A DNA stretch of 57,796 nucleotides, taken from positions 1-57,796 of the forward strand of contig JAVUPY010000015.1 of the NCBI GenBank assembly GCA_032252755.1, read 5' to 3'. A program made the position numbers and the translations under genes. Shown here one piece after another: positions 1-9,107 of the stretch (its first letter is position 1; every line of letters begins with the position of its first letter). The DNA comes from Terriglobia bacterium (GTDB taxonomy: Bacteria; Acidobacteriota; Terriglobia; Terriglobales; Acidobacteriaceae). The notes beneath the pieces were generated by a model. That model made no database searches. It saw nothing but the letters and a program-made list of their open reading frames with translations, and was not told the DNA's origin.

Positions 1-1310
1 TCGAGTTGAAGTCCTCTGCGACAAAGGGCAACCGCCTGTTGATACCGCCCGGCGAAATATTCGATCATTCCCGCGCTGCCATGTACCAAGGCGGACGTGG
101 GCTCCAACTGCATGGCTCGCTCGATTGTGCTTGTGGCCTCCGCAATCCTTCCCGTTTCGGCGAGCAGCATGGCCAGGGTATGGCAAGCGTCGGCATCGTG
201 CGGGTTGATAGCCAAGACACGCCGCAACTCTGGCTCGGAGTAGCGCCAGTCGAAGTCGTAATGCCATTGAATAAAGGCGAGCGTCCAACGAGCGCGTTGC
301 TGTTCTGGCTCGAACTCCAGCGCTTTCAGCGCGGCGGCTTTCGCTCGCGGCACGGCGTCCGGCGTACTTGCGCCGAACATTGGGTGGAGAGCGTAGCAGA
401 ATGCCAACTCCGCATACGCCGCGGCGTATCCCGGATCAAGTGTGAGAGCCCGCTCCAGAACCTCTACGGCGTTGCGCAAGGTTTGAGACCCGGCATGATG
501 CGATCGCAAGTACTTGGCCTGCATCACCAAGCGGTACGCTTCGGCGTTGGGGATCGGCTCGGACCTGGAAGCTCGCTGCGCGACCCCACCAACGTTCAAT
601 GCAAGTGCGGCGACAATCTGGTCGGTCACCTCGTCTTCCAACTTGAACAGGTCGTCAAAAGGGCAATCGAACTTCCCGGCCCACAAGGTTGTGTTGCTCG
701 GAATGCCCACGAGCTGAAGCGTCAGACGTACTCGGGTACCAAGTATACGGAGGGTGCCCTCCAGAACGCAGTTCACTCGCAGCGCCAGACCAACCTCAAG
801 AGCCTCAGCAGATCTGGAGGTAAACGCAGCTACCGCGCTAGTGGGCCGCACCTCCACGTCGCGGAGTCGCCCCAGGCGGGTGATGACCGCATCGCACAAT
901 CCGAGGCCGAGATAAGCGTGATCACCGCGGAGAACCCGGAATGGCAGCACGGCCACTGATCGCGGAGCCTCGATCGGGGCACCGGGTTCGCGACGAAACT
1001 GCGCAGGCGAGGTAAACCGGTAGCCGCGCCGCGGAACCGTTTCAATCGCGGCGCCATATCCGTCCAGTCCTTTGCGCAGGTCGCAGATGTGACGCGCAAG
1101 TATTCCCTCAGTCACGAAGGTGTCGGGCCAGACACGTTCCAGCAGATGCGGCTTGGTCACCACGTTGCCCTGCTGTTCCAGTAAAAGCTTCAGAATGTGG
1201 ACCGCGCGGGGAGCGAGTGGCAGCTTTTCGCCATTCCGCAGAAGAAGCAATTGTTCGGTGTCGAGTCGATACGGCCCAAACTCGTACCAGGACACTGAAT
1301 CGATGCCCAT
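1..1310 (-). CDS. Winged-helix/TPR transcriptional regulator (partial)
   Basis: The reading frame starts at an ATG at 1308-1310 and stays open to the left edge (about 436 codons), so the C-terminus is missing. Residues 1 to about 105 form an OmpR/CadC-type winged-helix DNA-binding domain (FGPYRLD start, recognition region around HICDLRKGLDG, PRRGYRF wing). The middle part (SVAVLPFRVL onward) resembles the TolB-like segment found in acidobacterial CadC regulators, and TPR-like helices follow (AYAELAFCYALHP, RRVLAINPHDADACHTLAMLL). No transmembrane helix is visible in the part seen. Such proteins are one-component regulators that are abundant in Acidobacteria, with usually unknown ligands. A GGAG lies about 15 nt before the ATG, further than usual, so the start is not certain. 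The next gene is divergent across a 122-bp gap. Confidence 0.85.
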   Translation of the reverse strand, partial: MGIDSVSWYEFGPYRLDTEQLLLLRNGEKLPLAPRAVHILKLLLEQQGNVVTKPHLLERVWPDTFVTEGILARHICDLRKGLDGYGAAIETVPRRGYRFTSPAQFRREPGAPIEAPRSVAVLPFRVLRGDHAYLGLGLCDAVITRLGRLRDVEVRPTSAVAAFTSRSAEALEVGLALRVNCVLEGTLRILGTRVRLTLQLVGIPSNTTLWAGKFDCPFDDLFKLEDEVTDQIVAALALNVGGVAQRASRSEPIPNAEAYRLVMQAKYLRSHHAGSQTLRNAVEVLERALTLDPGYAAAYAELAFCYALHPMFGASTPDAVPRAKAAALKALEFEPEQQRARWTLAFIQWHYDFDWRYSEPELRRVLAINPHDADACHTLAMLLAETGRIAEATSTIERAMQLEPTSALVHGSAGMIEYFAGRYQQAVALCRRGLQL

Positions 1311-1432
1311 AGGAGATTTCAGAACTCCTTCATGACTCCGACAAATGTTCTAGTTACGCTGCTGGCCGCAGCATTGTAGCGCCCGCAGAACAACAAACAA
1401 AGCGGTTTCGGCCGCACAGAGGGGGAAGTGTC

Positions 1433-1903
1433 ATGCGTAAAGCCATCGTAATCGTCATCGCGCTGATGATTGTAGCCACTGCGGCAACAGCAGGCGAAAA
1501 ACCAAAACAGGAGATCGTCGGCATGTGGCAGACGATCGTGCAGGAGACCGGAATCACCGGCGTGCGCGTGTATAGCGCCGACGGCACCGTCAACCAGGCG
1601 CAGTCTGTTCCGGGTTCCATGAGCAACAGCGTCGGTGTGTGGGAGGTCTGCGATACCGACCCCTGTGCCCCCGGTACACAAAACCGTTATCGTCTGCGCA
1701 TGATCATGTACGCCGTGGATCAAGGCGTGCCCGTCACAATCGAAACCCAGGAAGTCGTCACAGTTCGCGACGGCAAGATTATTACGGACGATGATGCTGG
1801 AGATTTTGTTGCCATTCACGTCACCAGCCTTGACGGGACCCCGTTTTCACCGCCTGGGGGCTTCCGCTTTCATGAGTTCGGCGAGAAGCTTCAAATCAAG
1901 TAA
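1433..1903 (+). CDS. Small secreted protein of unknown function
   Basis: The product is 156 residues. It begins with a clear signal peptide (MRKAIVIVIALMIVATAATA, likely cut before GEKPKQ). The mature part is a small, probably beta-rich domain with the segments GMWQTIVQ, GVWEVCD, YRLRMIM and FRFHEFGEKLQIK, which recalls lipocalin-like single-domain secreted proteins, but I do not recognise a named family. Two cysteines (VCDTDPC) could form a disulfide. A GGGGGAAG ribosome-binding site lies just before the ATG. It stands alone, divergent from the winged-helix/TPR regulator, which may control it. No function is assigned. Confidence 0.75.
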   Translation: MRKAIVIVIALMIVATAATAGEKPKQEIVGMWQTIVQETGITGVRVYSADGTVNQAQSVPGSMSNSVGVWEVCDTDPCAPGTQNRYRLRMIMYAVDQGVPVTIETQEVVTVRDGKIITDDDAGDFVAIHVTSLDGTPFSPPGGFRFHEFGEKLQIK

Positions 1904-2389
1904 CCGAACGAATAGATTCTCGGATCCGGTTCTATACCTACCTGCTCGCGACGCGCCTTTCGTCGCGAGCAGGTGGGGCAAGGAATCCAATTGGACTCGT
2001 TGAACTGAAGGAAGATACCAGGCGGCGCGTGTTGAAGTGGCAGATTCCGCGCTTCTTGGGAACCAACGGCTCTCTACATAATTGGCGCTTGGCAAAATAG
2101 CGTCCACGCCAGAAATAGGAATGAAGTGGAACGGCTCTGTACCGTTCAAAAGTGTGGGGGGCTGTATCCACGAGCATCCGGAAGACACTCGCAGCCGAGC
2201 TGGCTGGGTTTGTTACGGATTGCAAGCGTGAACTTTGACCAGGTAACCCAACCTTCCCCAATCGCGAGAATAAAGACGCCAGGCATCATTCCTTCTCGGC
2301 GCACTTCTCAGAAACCGCTGCATAACTCAATAACAGTCCTCTCGGGAGCGAACCTGCGTGAGTTTCATAGAGCGGCTTCGCTGCGTACT
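1904..2389. other. Gene-free stretch with a strong hairpin
   Basis: I see no convincing gene here; the short open frames lack ribosome-binding sites and recognisable protein features. At 1941-1973 there is a perfect 13-bp inverted repeat (CCTGCTCGCGACG, 7-nt loop, CGTCGCGAGCAGG) 37 nt after the preceding gene. It has no T-run, so it may be a Rho-assisted terminator or a dispersed palindrome. A smaller hairpin (GAACGG, 7-nt loop, CCGTTC) lies at 2129-2147. Confidence 0.5.
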
Positions 2390-2435
2390 TAAGCCAATGC
2401 TTAGAGATAAGCGAGCTGTGACAAAAGTCCTCGCT
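2390..2435 (+). promoter_or_regulatory. Inverted repeats upstream of narK
   Basis: TAAGC-CAAT-GCTTA (2390-2403) is an inverted repeat with the 5-4-5 geometry of CRP/FNR-family half-sites, though the half-site is not canonical for FNR or CRP. Directly after it, AGCGAG and CTCGCT (2410-2435) can pair across 14 nt. Both lie 80-125 bp before the narK start, where the control region of the nitrate operon should be. The regulator is unknown. Confidence 0.3.
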
Positions 2436-2515
2436 CAGTGCGCGGAGGCCCTGTTTGGATTAATCTGGCTAAAAGCAGTCTAGTGTGGGTCCGACATTTA
2501 CCTTGTAGGAACTCT

Positions 2516-3682
2516 ATGTCGCAAGATTCTCCCTCGAAGCTTCAATTGACGCTCGGCACAGGGGCATTCGCATTGTGCTTTGCTGTGTTTGGAACCATGT
2601 CGGCAATGATGCCAATACTGAGCAAGCAAATGCAGCTCAGTTCGGTCCAGAAGAGTATTGCCGTCGCTGTTCCGGTACTACTGGGAAGTTTAGGGCGCAT
2701 TCCGCTCGGTATGTTGACGGACCGATTTGGCGGACGTTTGGTGTTCAGCATCGTTATGGTGCTGTCGATTGTTCCAGCGTTTCTCATGGGATCGGTCCAG
2801 GATTACCCCCACCTGATCGCGTACGGTTTGTTGATTGGCATTGGACTCGCGAGTTTCTCGGTAGGCGTCGGATTCGTCAGCGGGTGGTATTCCGCTGAGA
2901 AGCAAGGATTCGCACTTGGCGTCTACGGTGCCGGCAATATCGGTCAATCGCTTGCTGCCTTTGGTTCGCCTTTCATCGCCGCCGCTGCAGGAGTGCGTTG
3001 GGGATTCTGGACATTCGGGATTCTGCTGAGCGTATGGCTCCTTATCTTCGTGGTGCTCGCACAGGACGCACCTCGTCGCACCGCGGCGAAGTCATTCGGC
3101 GAGATAATTCGCCCGCTCAATGACACTCGGAGCTGGGAACTCAGCCTGTTTTATTTCCTCACCTTCGGTGGATTTGTCGCCATGGCCATCTACCTGCCAA
3201 TCTTTCTTACGGAAACGTTCAGGCTGACTCCGCAGGATGCTGGAATGAGAACCGCGGGATTCGTGGTACTCGCAACGTTGATGCGTCCGATCGGCGGCAC
3301 CTTGGCAGATAAAATTGGCGGGCGTACGATTCTGAAGTGGGTGTTTCCCGCCGTTGCAGTGATGGCAGCATTTCTGGCCTGCCCAATGATCTCCACCTTC
3401 ACGATTGGGGCTCTCGGCATGGCAGCCGCCATTGGGTTGGGCAATGGAGCAGTGTTCAAGCTTCTGCCCGAGTATTTTCCCGCATCGGTGGGGAGTGTGA
3501 CGGGGTTGGTCGGGGCCGCTGGCGGCCTCGGCGGATTTTTCCCGCCATTGGTGCTCGGTTTCATTAAGGAAGAAACCGGTGGGTTTATGTGGGGCTTTGT
3601 TCTCCTTGGAGTATTCGCACTCATCTCTCTCGCCGTACTCCTTGGAAGACGCGCACCAGCAAAAAGTGTTATGACGGCGTAA
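2516..3682 (+). CDS. narK: NarK-type nitrate/nitrite transporter (MFS)
   Basis: A 388-residue major facilitator protein of the nitrate-nitrite porter family, predicted to carry nitrate in and/or nitrite out through the inner membrane. Twelve hydrophobic segments are visible. MFS motif A occurs in both halves ([10 protein letters not shown] near 65-74, [10 protein letters not shown] near 261-270). Arg61 (GRIPLG) and Arg257 (MRPIGG) match the two substrate-binding arginines of NarK, and the nitrate signature lies at about 309-340 ([26 protein letters not shown]). I start at 2516, where AGGA sits 5 nt before the ATG and the protein begins normally (MSQDSPSK); a longer GTG start at 2438 adds 26 atypical residues. 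First gene of the nitrate operon, 10 bp before the next gene. Confidence 0.9.
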   Translation: MSQDSPSKLQLTLGTGAFALCFAVFGTMSAMMPILSKQMQLSSVQKSIAVAVPVLLGSLGRIPLGMLTDRFGGRLVFSIVMVLSIVPAFLMGSVQDYPHLIAYGLLIGIGLASFSVGVGFVSGWYSAEKQGFALGVYGAGNIGQSLAAFGSPFIAAAAGVRWGFWTFGILLSVWLLIFVVLAQDAPRRTAAKSFGEIIRPLNDTRSWELSLFYFLTFGGFVAMAIYLPIFLTETFRLTPQDAGMRTAGFVVLATLMRPIGGTLADKIGGRTILKWVFPAVAVMAAFLACPMISTFTIGALGMAAAIGLGNGAVFKLLPEYFPASVGSVTGLVGAAGGLGGFFPPLVLGFIKEETGGFMWGFVLLGVFALISLAVLLGRRAPAKSVMTA

Positions 3683-3692
3683 TAGGAGGCGC

Positions 3693-4766
3693 ATGAAACC
3701 TGTTCCTGCAGCACGTGGTTCGGACACGGTACATGCGACAGTGTGGGGCTTGGTTGTCGCGTTCGTACTCATTGCTGGCATCGTGGTGGGGAGCCGCGGA
3801 TTGCGCGATTTCGATCCGGCACTTGTCTCCTACGCCGGTGCGACAGTGTTCGCCGGCTTTGGCATCGGGTACCGCTATGCCATGTGGCTGCGGCGGCCGC
3901 CAACGCGAATGTACTGGTATCGCGGATGGCAGATCTTTATCAAGCCGAAGAAACTCCTTGGCAACATTGGCCATCTGGGCCAGATCTTCTGGAACAACAT
4001 CCTCCTGCAACGCTTTATTGAGCGGCGGTCGAAGGTGCGCTGGACTGCGCACTGGTTCATAGCCTGGGGATGCCTGCTGGCAGCGGCAGTTACTTTTCCG
4101 CTCTCATTCGGATGGATTCGGTTCGAAACTGCGCGCGACACGCAGGACATTTACACCGCATTCGTGTTCGGCATTCACATGGGCAGCTTCCATCTCGGAA
4201 CTCCGGTCGCCGCTCTCGCATTCAACATCCTGGACATATCGGCGGTCATGGTGCTCATCGGCATCTTTTTCGCGATGTGGCGCCGCGGCCGGGATCACGG
4301 CGCAATGGCGGTGCAGCAGTTTTCAAGCGATCTCTTGCCTTTGATACTTCTGTTCTCAATATCGATTACGGGACTATTTCTCACGGCTTCCACGCACTTG
4401 ATGCGCGGACTTCATTATGTCGTTCTATCGCAAATCCACGCCGTCACCGTGATCATCACGTTGCTCTACTTGCCCTTCGGCAAGTTCTTCCATATCTTCC
4501 AGCGTCCTGCACAACTCGGAGTCGATTTCTATAAGCGGGCAGGCGAAGCTGGCGCCGAAGCTCTCTGCCTGCGCTGCGGCCAGCCGTATGGAACCAGGTT
4601 GCAGATGGATGACCTGAAGGATGTTCAATCTGCGCTCGCAATCAAGTATCAGATGGCGGACGGCACGCATTACCAGGACGTCTGTCCGGCATGCCGGCGC
4701 AAGAACCTGGCATTAACACAAGACGCATTGTGGAAGTCGCCGAACATAGAGTTGCGAGGGATCTGA
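3693..4766 (+). CDS. Haem-b-type membrane subunit with C-terminal zinc ribbon
   Basis: A 357-residue inner-membrane protein with about six hydrophobic helices and a soluble C-terminal tail. It recalls the NarI/DsrM-type membrane subunits that take electrons from quinol through b haems. His120 ([11 protein letters not shown]), His162, His241 and His249 lie in or next to helices and are candidate haem ligands. The tail has a CxxC...CxxC zinc ribbon (C292, C295, C331, C334). It sits between the transporter and the molybdoenzyme gene and ends 1 bp before the latter. Likely role (inference): the quinol-oxidising membrane anchor for the reductase. Databases sometimes call such proteins MFS transporters, but no MFS motif is seen. 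Confidence 0.75.
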   Translation: MKPVPAARGSDTVHATVWGLVVAFVLIAGIVVGSRGLRDFDPALVSYAGATVFAGFGIGYRYAMWLRRPPTRMYWYRGWQIFIKPKKLLGNIGHLGQIFWNNILLQRFIERRSKVRWTAHWFIAWGCLLAAAVTFPLSFGWIRFETARDTQDIYTAFVFGIHMGSFHLGTPVAALAFNILDISAVMVLIGIFFAMWRRGRDHGAMAVQQFSSDLLPLILLFSISITGLFLTASTHLMRGLHYVVLSQIHAVTVIITLLYLPFGKFFHIFQRPAQLGVDFYKRAGEAGAEALCLRCGQPYGTRLQMDDLKDVQSALAIKYQMADGTHYQDVCPACRRKNLALTQDALWKSPNIELRGI

Positions 4767-4767
4767 T

Positions 4768-6990
4768 ATGGCGAAACTACCAACCGACATTCCAAGCATC
4801 GTGAAGGAGTTTGGGCCATCCCTGCATCGGGTTCCTCCCGGCGGGTGGGAGCATACCGGTGAAGACGACAAACTGGTGAAAACGCATTGCTGTTTCTGCG
4901 GACAGCAGTGCGGAATTGAGTTGCGAGTCCGCAACAACAAGGTCATCGGCTTCGAACCCTGGGAGGACTTCCCATTTAACAAGGGCAAGCTGTGTCCCAA
5001 GGGTGTCAAGCGCTACATGCAAGATGAGCATCCGGACCGCCTGAAAAGTCCTCTGCAGCGGGTGGAAGGCAAAGGCTATGAGCCGATTGACTGGGAAACC
5101 GCGTTGAGCCGCGTCGTGAGCGAGATCAAGCGCATCCAGCAGGCCTACGGCAACGATGCCTTCGCTTTTCTGACGGGTGCCTCGCTCACAAATGAGAAAG
5201 CGTACCTGATGGGAAAGTTCGCGCGCGTTGCGCTTCGAACTGCCAACATTGATTACAACGGGCGTCTTTGCATGGTCTCCGCCGGCGCGGCTTCGAAGAA
5301 AGTGTTCGGGATTGACCGAAGCGCGAATCCCTGGAGCGATATTCCAAAAGCAAAAGCCATTCTAGTTGCGGGAGCAAACGTCGCAGACTGCGCTCCAATC
5401 ACGACCGATTATCTCTGGCAGGCGCGTGAGAACGGCGGAAAGTTAATCGTGCTCGATCCGCGCATGACGCCGATTGCACGCAATGCGGACCTGTTCATTC
5501 CCGTTCGCTCCGGTGGAGACATCGGAATCTTCAACGGAATACTGCACATCATGATCGAGCGGGGCTGGATCGATCGGCAGTTCATCGCCGAACATACGAC
5601 CGGTTTCGATCAGGTGGTCGAGACCGTAAAGAAGTACACGCCTGAATACGCGGCGAAGATCGCAGGCGTGCCGCCCTCGATGATCGTGAAGGCGGCCGAA
5701 ATCTGGGGGCCCGCCCCGACCAGCTTCCTGCTCCACGCGCGCGGCATTGAACACCACACCAAAGGCGTGGACAACTGCATCGCCGCAATCAATCTCGTCA
5801 TTGCAAGCGGACGCATTGGGCGCGAGGGCTGCGGTTACGCCATGATCACCGGGCAAGGGAATGGTCAGGGCGCCCGAGAACAGGGCCAGAAGTGCGACCA
5901 ACTGCCGGGAATGCGAGACATTTCAAACCCCGAGCACCGCAAGTACATCGCGGGAGTATGGGGTGTGCCGGAGGAGTCGATTCCCGGCAAGGGACTCTCG
6001 GCCGTGCCGCTGATGGAAGCCATTCACGATGGGAAGATCAAAGGACTCATCTCTATCTGCTTTAATCCAACGGTTTCGCTTCCGGACGCGAACTATACCC
6101 GCGAGGCACTCAGCCGGCTCGAGTTCTACGCCAACATCGATTTCTTTCTCTCAGAAACGTCGCGATACGCTGACATCGTCCTCCCTGGTTCACTGATGGA
6201 GGAGGACGACGGCACGACAACCAACGTTGAAGGACGGGTGATCCGTCATCGCAAGGCCGTTACTCCGCCTGAAGGCGCGCGTGAAGATTGGAAGATCATC
6301 TGCGACATCGCGGCCCGCCTTGGGGTTCCGGAAAAGTTCAGTTACTCGTCTGCGCAGGATATCTTCGAGGAGTTGCGCATCGCATCAAAGGGCGGCATCT
6401 CCGACTATTACGGCATGACGTGGGAGCGTATCGAAGACAACAACGGGATATTCTGGCCATGCCCAGAGCCGGGACACCCCGGCACGCCTCGTCTTTACGA
6501 AGGTGGAGAGTTCGTCCATCCGGATGGAAAAGCGCACTTCATTCCGATTGAGTGGCGACCGTCCGCCGAAATGCCCGACGATGAGTATCCAATCATCCTA
6601 ACCACGGGTCGCGTAGTCTCACAGTTTTTGTCTGGTACGCAGACGCGCCGCATCGGAGGACTGGTCGACCAGTATCCCCAGCCGATGTGCGAAATGCACC
6701 CGCAATTGGCGGCCAAACTCGGTATTGCAGACGGTGATTTCGTTAAGGTCGAGAGCCGGCGGGGTCACGTCGTAGTTCGCGCGCAGGTGGTCAAGACTAT
6801 TCGGCCAGATACCGTTTTCGTGCCGTATCACTGGCCGCTGGATCGATCGGCAAACAACTGCACGATACGCGCAATCGATCCCGTGTCTAACATTCCGGAA
6901 TTCAAAATCTGCGCAGTACGGGTGAGCAAGACCGAGCAACCGACCGATCCGATTGCGCAGTTGGAAGTTCAGGCCGGGGGAGTTCGATGA
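4768..6990 (+). CDS. Molybdopterin nitrate reductase, NarB/NasC type
   Basis: A 740-residue enzyme of the bis-MGD molybdoprotein family. The N-terminal [4Fe-4S] site is C41-x2-C44-x3-C48-x27-C76, followed by the Lys of CPKG that usually bridges cluster and pterin. Cys168 in NGRLCMVSA sits at the position of the molybdenum-ligand cysteine of NapA and NarB. The C-terminal molydopterin dinucleotide-binding domain is intact ([17 protein letters not shown] to PEFKICAV). There is no Tat signal, so the enzyme should be cytoplasmic, unlike periplasmic NapA. With narK upstream and ferredoxin and Rieske genes downstream, nitrate is the most likely substrate; formate or another substrate cannot be excluded by motifs alone. 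It overlaps the next gene by 4 bp (ATGA). Confidence 0.85.
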   Translation: MAKLPTDIPSIVKEFGPSLHRVPPGGWEHTGEDDKLVKTHCCFCGQQCGIELRVRNNKVIGFEPWEDFPFNKGKLCPKGVKRYMQDEHPDRLKSPLQRVEGKGYEPIDWETALSRVVSEIKRIQQAYGNDAFAFLTGASLTNEKAYLMGKFARVALRTANIDYNGRLCMVSAGAASKKVFGIDRSANPWSDIPKAKAILVAGANVADCAPITTDYLWQARENGGKLIVLDPRMTPIARNADLFIPVRSGGDIGIFNGILHIMIERGWIDRQFIAEHTTGFDQVVETVKKYTPEYAAKIAGVPPSMIVKAAEIWGPAPTSFLLHARGIEHHTKGVDNCIAAINLVIASGRIGREGCGYAMITGQGNGQGAREQGQKCDQLPGMRDISNPEHRKYIAGVWGVPEESIPGKGLSAVPLMEAIHDGKIKGLISICFNPTVSLPDANYTREALSRLEFYANIDFFLSETSRYADIVLPGSLMEEDDGTTTNVEGRVIRHRKAVTPPEGAREDWKIICDIAARLGVPEKFSYSSAQDIFEELRIASKGGISDYYGMTWERIEDNNGIFWPCPEPGHPGTPRLYEGGEFVHPDGKAHFIPIEWRPSAEMPDDEYPIILTTGRVVSQFLSGTQTRRIGGLVDQYPQPMCEMHPQLAAKLGIADGDFVKVESRRGHVVVRAQVVKTIRPDTVFVPYHWPLDRSANNCTIRAIDPVSNIPEFKICAVRVSKTEQPTDPIAQLEVQAGGVR

Positions 6991-7610
6991 GCGAGCGGTT
7001 TTTCTTCATCGACTACTCGCGGTGCATTGGCTGTCAGGCGTGCCTGCAGGCGTGTGCCGAGTGCGATACGCATCGCGGTACCAGCATGATCCACCTCGAG
7101 ACGATTCAGCGCAGAGACAGCGTGCAGACCGCTCCTCAAGTCTGCATGCACTGCGAAGATCCGATCTGCGCTCGCGTCTGCCCGGCCGACGCCATCAAGA
7201 AGACTCCCGACGGGGTTGTCCAGAGCTCGCTTAAGCCGCGCTGTATCGGATGCTCGAATTGTGTGGTCTCGTGTCCATTTGGTGTGCCCAAGTACATGGC
7301 GGAAATCGACCAGATGATGAAATGCGACATGTGTTACGACCGCACCAGCGTCGGCAAAGGGCCGATGTGCGCAACCGTCTGTCCTTCCGGCGCGCTGAAA
7401 TACACGACGATGGAAGAGATCCAGCGCACGCGTCGCGGAATTCCGATCAGTGCGTGGAAGTTTGGAAATGAGGAAGTAACGACCAAGGTTCATGTGATGG
7501 TTCCGCGCGAGGTGGAACGGGTAAACATCGATCTGGTGCAGATTGCGCCGACGCCGGCGCCTCTGCCGGAGGATTCCTATGACGTGGCGCTGATGTTGGA
7601 GGAGGTCTGA
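6987..7610 (+). CDS. Four-cluster ferredoxin subunit (NrfC/DmsB type)
   Basis: A 207-residue electron-transfer protein with sixteen cysteines arranged for four [4Fe-4S] clusters: C13/C16/C19/C23, C53/C56/C61/C65, C86/C89/C92/C96 and C113/C116/C128/C132. This is the arrangement of DmsB/NrfC/PsrB-type subunits, which wire a molybdoenzyme to a membrane quinol module. There is no signal peptide, consistent with a cytoplasmic partner for the molybdopterin subunit. It is translationally coupled on both sides: it starts inside the stop of the reductase gene, and its stop shares a base with the next start (TGATG). The last 60 residues lack cysteines and probably dock on a partner subunit. Confidence 0.9.
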   Translation: MSERFFFIDYSRCIGCQACLQACAECDTHRGTSMIHLETIQRRDSVQTAPQVCMHCEDPICARVCPADAIKKTPDGVVQSSLKPRCIGCSNCVVSCPFGVPKYMAEIDQMMKCDMCYDRTSVGKGPMCATVCPSGALKYTTMEEIQRTRRGIPISAWKFGNEEVTTKVHVMVPREVERVNIDLVQIAPTPAPLPEDSYDVALMLEEV

Positions 7611-8134
7611 TGAGCACAGACACGAAGAATCGCGAAACCTTTGCAGGGTGCGCGAAGACGCCGAAGTGGCGAACGGATTTTCCGATTGAATGGGAAGGCG
7701 ACCACTACGTCAGCCGCCGGGAGATGGTGAAATTCTTGACGCTTGGTTCGTTACTGCTCGCCGGCGCGAACTGGTTCACCGCATTCGCCTCGGGAATGCT
7801 TCGTAGGGGTTCGAACGCACAACGTTATATCGGTTCTGCAGCGAAGCTCGACGCTGCGGGGTACATTCTGTTTCGGTATCCGACGGACCGCGACCCGTGC
7901 ATCGCGGTGCGCTCGGCTGACGGTACTCTCCACGCATATTCGCAGGTCTGCACGCATCTCTCCTGCGCCGTCGTATTTAACGGGCAGGCAAACACGCTCG
8001 ATTGCCCCTGTCATAACGGCGTCTTCAGTGTTCAGGAGGGCCGCCCGATCGCTGGGCCGCCTCTGCGTCCGCTGCCCCGCGTTCGCTTACAACAAAGAGG
8101 CGATCAACTCTTCGCCACCGCGCTGGAGGTCTAG
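7610..8134 (+). CDS. Rieske iron-sulfur protein with Tat-like anchor
   Basis: A 174-residue Rieske protein. The [2Fe-2S] ligands are C114-T-H116 and C132-P-C-H135, and C119 and C134 form the disulfide pair typical of high-potential bc1-type Rieske proteins. Residues 35-62 (SRREMVKFL followed by a hydrophobic stretch) look like a Tat signal anchor, which would place the cluster domain outside the cytoplasm. It follows the ferredoxin gene with a one-base overlap and precedes a small membrane protein by 1 bp. The likely job is electron transfer between quinol and the membrane subunit. Its predicted outside location contrasts with the apparently cytoplasmic reductase, which is odd. Confidence 0.88.
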   Translation: MSTDTKNRETFAGCAKTPKWRTDFPIEWEGDHYVSRREMVKFLTLGSLLLAGANWFTAFASGMLRRGSNAQRYIGSAAKLDAAGYILFRYPTDRDPCIAVRSADGTLHAYSQVCTHLSCAVVFNGQANTLDCPCHNGVFSVQEGRPIAGPPLRPLPRVRLQQRGDQLFATALEV

Positions 8135-8135
8135 A

Positions 8136-8375
8136 ATGAGCATCCGAGAACAGGGAACAACTCTCTTTACCGCGATTCTGATTTTCGTCGCCGCAACGGT
8201 TGTGGTTCAACTTTGGCTGTTGACCGTTTCCATGGAGGCTCTGCTGGCAAGGGAACCAGGCATTCTGATTCCGAGCGCAATCGGCTCTACTGTGATGCTG
8301 ATCATCAATGCTGGACTCCTGAGATATGTGTTCCGATTCGACCAGGACGTGCAGAGATCGACGAATAATCAGTAA
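8136..8375 (+). CDS. Small two-helix membrane protein of the nitrate operon
   Basis: A 79-residue protein with two hydrophobic helices (about 9-33 and 46-66) and a short charged tail ending RFDQDVQRSTNNQ. A good ribosome-binding site (GGAGGT) precedes the ATG, which is 1 bp after the Rieske stop, so it is the last gene of the operon. From memory, small membrane proteins like this (DUF6755-type) accompany molybdoenzyme/Rieske gene sets; I cannot confirm this here. It may be an assembly or anchoring subunit. No catalytic residues are seen. Confidence 0.75.
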   Translation: MSIREQGTTLFTAILIFVAATVVVQLWLLTVSMEALLAREPGILIPSAIGSTVMLIINAGLLRYVFRFDQDVQRSTNNQ

Positions 8376-8433
8376 TACCCCTCTCCTGAGTCTCTTCCCT
8401 CCTGAGCTGCTGCCTATTGTGTATCTTTCCGCT

Positions 8434-8904
8434 TTAAGCAGCTTTGCTTTGATCGCGTAACGTTCGGATGCGGTCGTGGTCGGAAGTCACCTGTTCTGAT
8501 TGCCGCCGGAGGATGTCCTTGATGTCCAGCGGCAGCTTGTCATTCAGTGCATCCTGGTAAAGCTTCATGAGTGCATCCTCGCCGGACTCGACGGACGAGA
8601 GGATGGAATGGTCCCCTGCACCCATCGCGGATTTCAGGTCGATCCATTTGCGATGCAGCGCGCCAGCGGTCGTGGGCTTGCGATCGGGGTCGTGATGACC
8701 GAGGCGTATAACTTCATTTTCTAGTTCGCCAGCGAATTCTGCGCGGACCGTACTTAGCTGATTAAAGAGGGTACGCAGTTCGGGATTCTTAACGTGTGTG
8801 GCGGCGTCGCGGTAGCCTGCCTGACCGTCGCGACAATTCTCGATCAGCTTCTCCAGCACGCTGATCACGTGATCGTTATCAATGTGTTCTCGAACATCTG
8901 CCAT
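8434..8904 (-). CDS. DUF2383-type four-helix-bundle protein
   Basis: A 156-residue, all-helical soluble protein resembling the PA2169/DUF2383 family of ferritin-like four-helix bundles (HVISVLEKLIENCRDGQAGYRDAA, LRTLFNQLSTVRAEFAGELE, HRKWIDLKSAM, ESGEDALMKLYQDAL). Family members are often linked to stress or envelope physiology, but no activity is established. I use the ATG at 8902-8904 because GGAG lies 8 nt upstream; a TTG at 8928 would add eight residues without a ribosome-binding site. It converges on the nitrate operon with 58 bp between the stops. Confidence 0.8.
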   Translation of the reverse strand: MADVREHIDNDHVISVLEKLIENCRDGQAGYRDAATHVKNPELRTLFNQLSTVRAEFAGELENEVIRLGHHDPDRKPTTAGALHRKWIDLKSAMGAGDHSILSSVESGEDALMKLYQDALNDKLPLDIKDILRRQSEQVTSDHDRIRTLRDQSKAA

Positions 8905-9028
8905 GATGGACTCCGGAAACGATATCAACAGTTAAGATGGTAGTAAGAGAGCGCGGGTGGCTGGGCTGGAGACTTAATTCGTGGCGCTGTGCCGTGAACT
9001 GATCTGCGATAATAGACTACTAACTGAT

Positions 9029-9105
9029 GGCCCTGTAGCTCAGATGGATAGAGCAGCGGTTTCCTAAACCGTTGGTCGGCAGTTCGACTCTGCCCAGGGC
9101 CTCCA
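9029..9105 (+). tRNA. tRNA-Arg (anticodon CCT)
   Basis: A complete cloverleaf: acceptor GGCCCTG/CAGGGCC (7 bp), D stem GCTC/GAGC, anticodon stem GCGGT/ACCGT with one G-U pair, anticodon loop TTCCTAA giving CCT (reads AGG, Arg), T stem GGCAG/CTGCC with loop TTCGACT. The 3' CCA is encoded (9103-9105). It converges with kdpC, whose stop is 2 bp away. No integrase or duplicated 3' end is seen nearby. Confidence 0.97.
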
Positions 9106-9107
9106 TC

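Noticed and set aside
6-959. Long plus-strand open frame of 317 residues
   Set aside because: It is the antisense shadow of the winged-helix/TPR regulator, whose minus-strand frame has the HTH and TPR motifs.
1941-1973. 13-bp inverted repeat as a Rho-independent terminator
   Set aside because: The hairpin is perfect, but no T-run follows on either strand, so it is only recorded as a hairpin.
1938-2261. Minus-strand frame of 107 residues in the 1.9-2.5 kb gap
   Set aside because: It has no ribosome-binding site, no recognisable fold, and overlaps several other random frames.
3092-3781. Minus-strand frame of 229 residues opposite narK
   Set aside because: The opposite strand is clearly the NarK transporter; the antisense frame is compositionally odd and without motifs.
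9029-9105. tRNA-Arg as a phage or island attachment site
   Set aside because: No integrase gene or duplicated tRNA 3' end is present; both flanks carry ordinary chromosomal genes.
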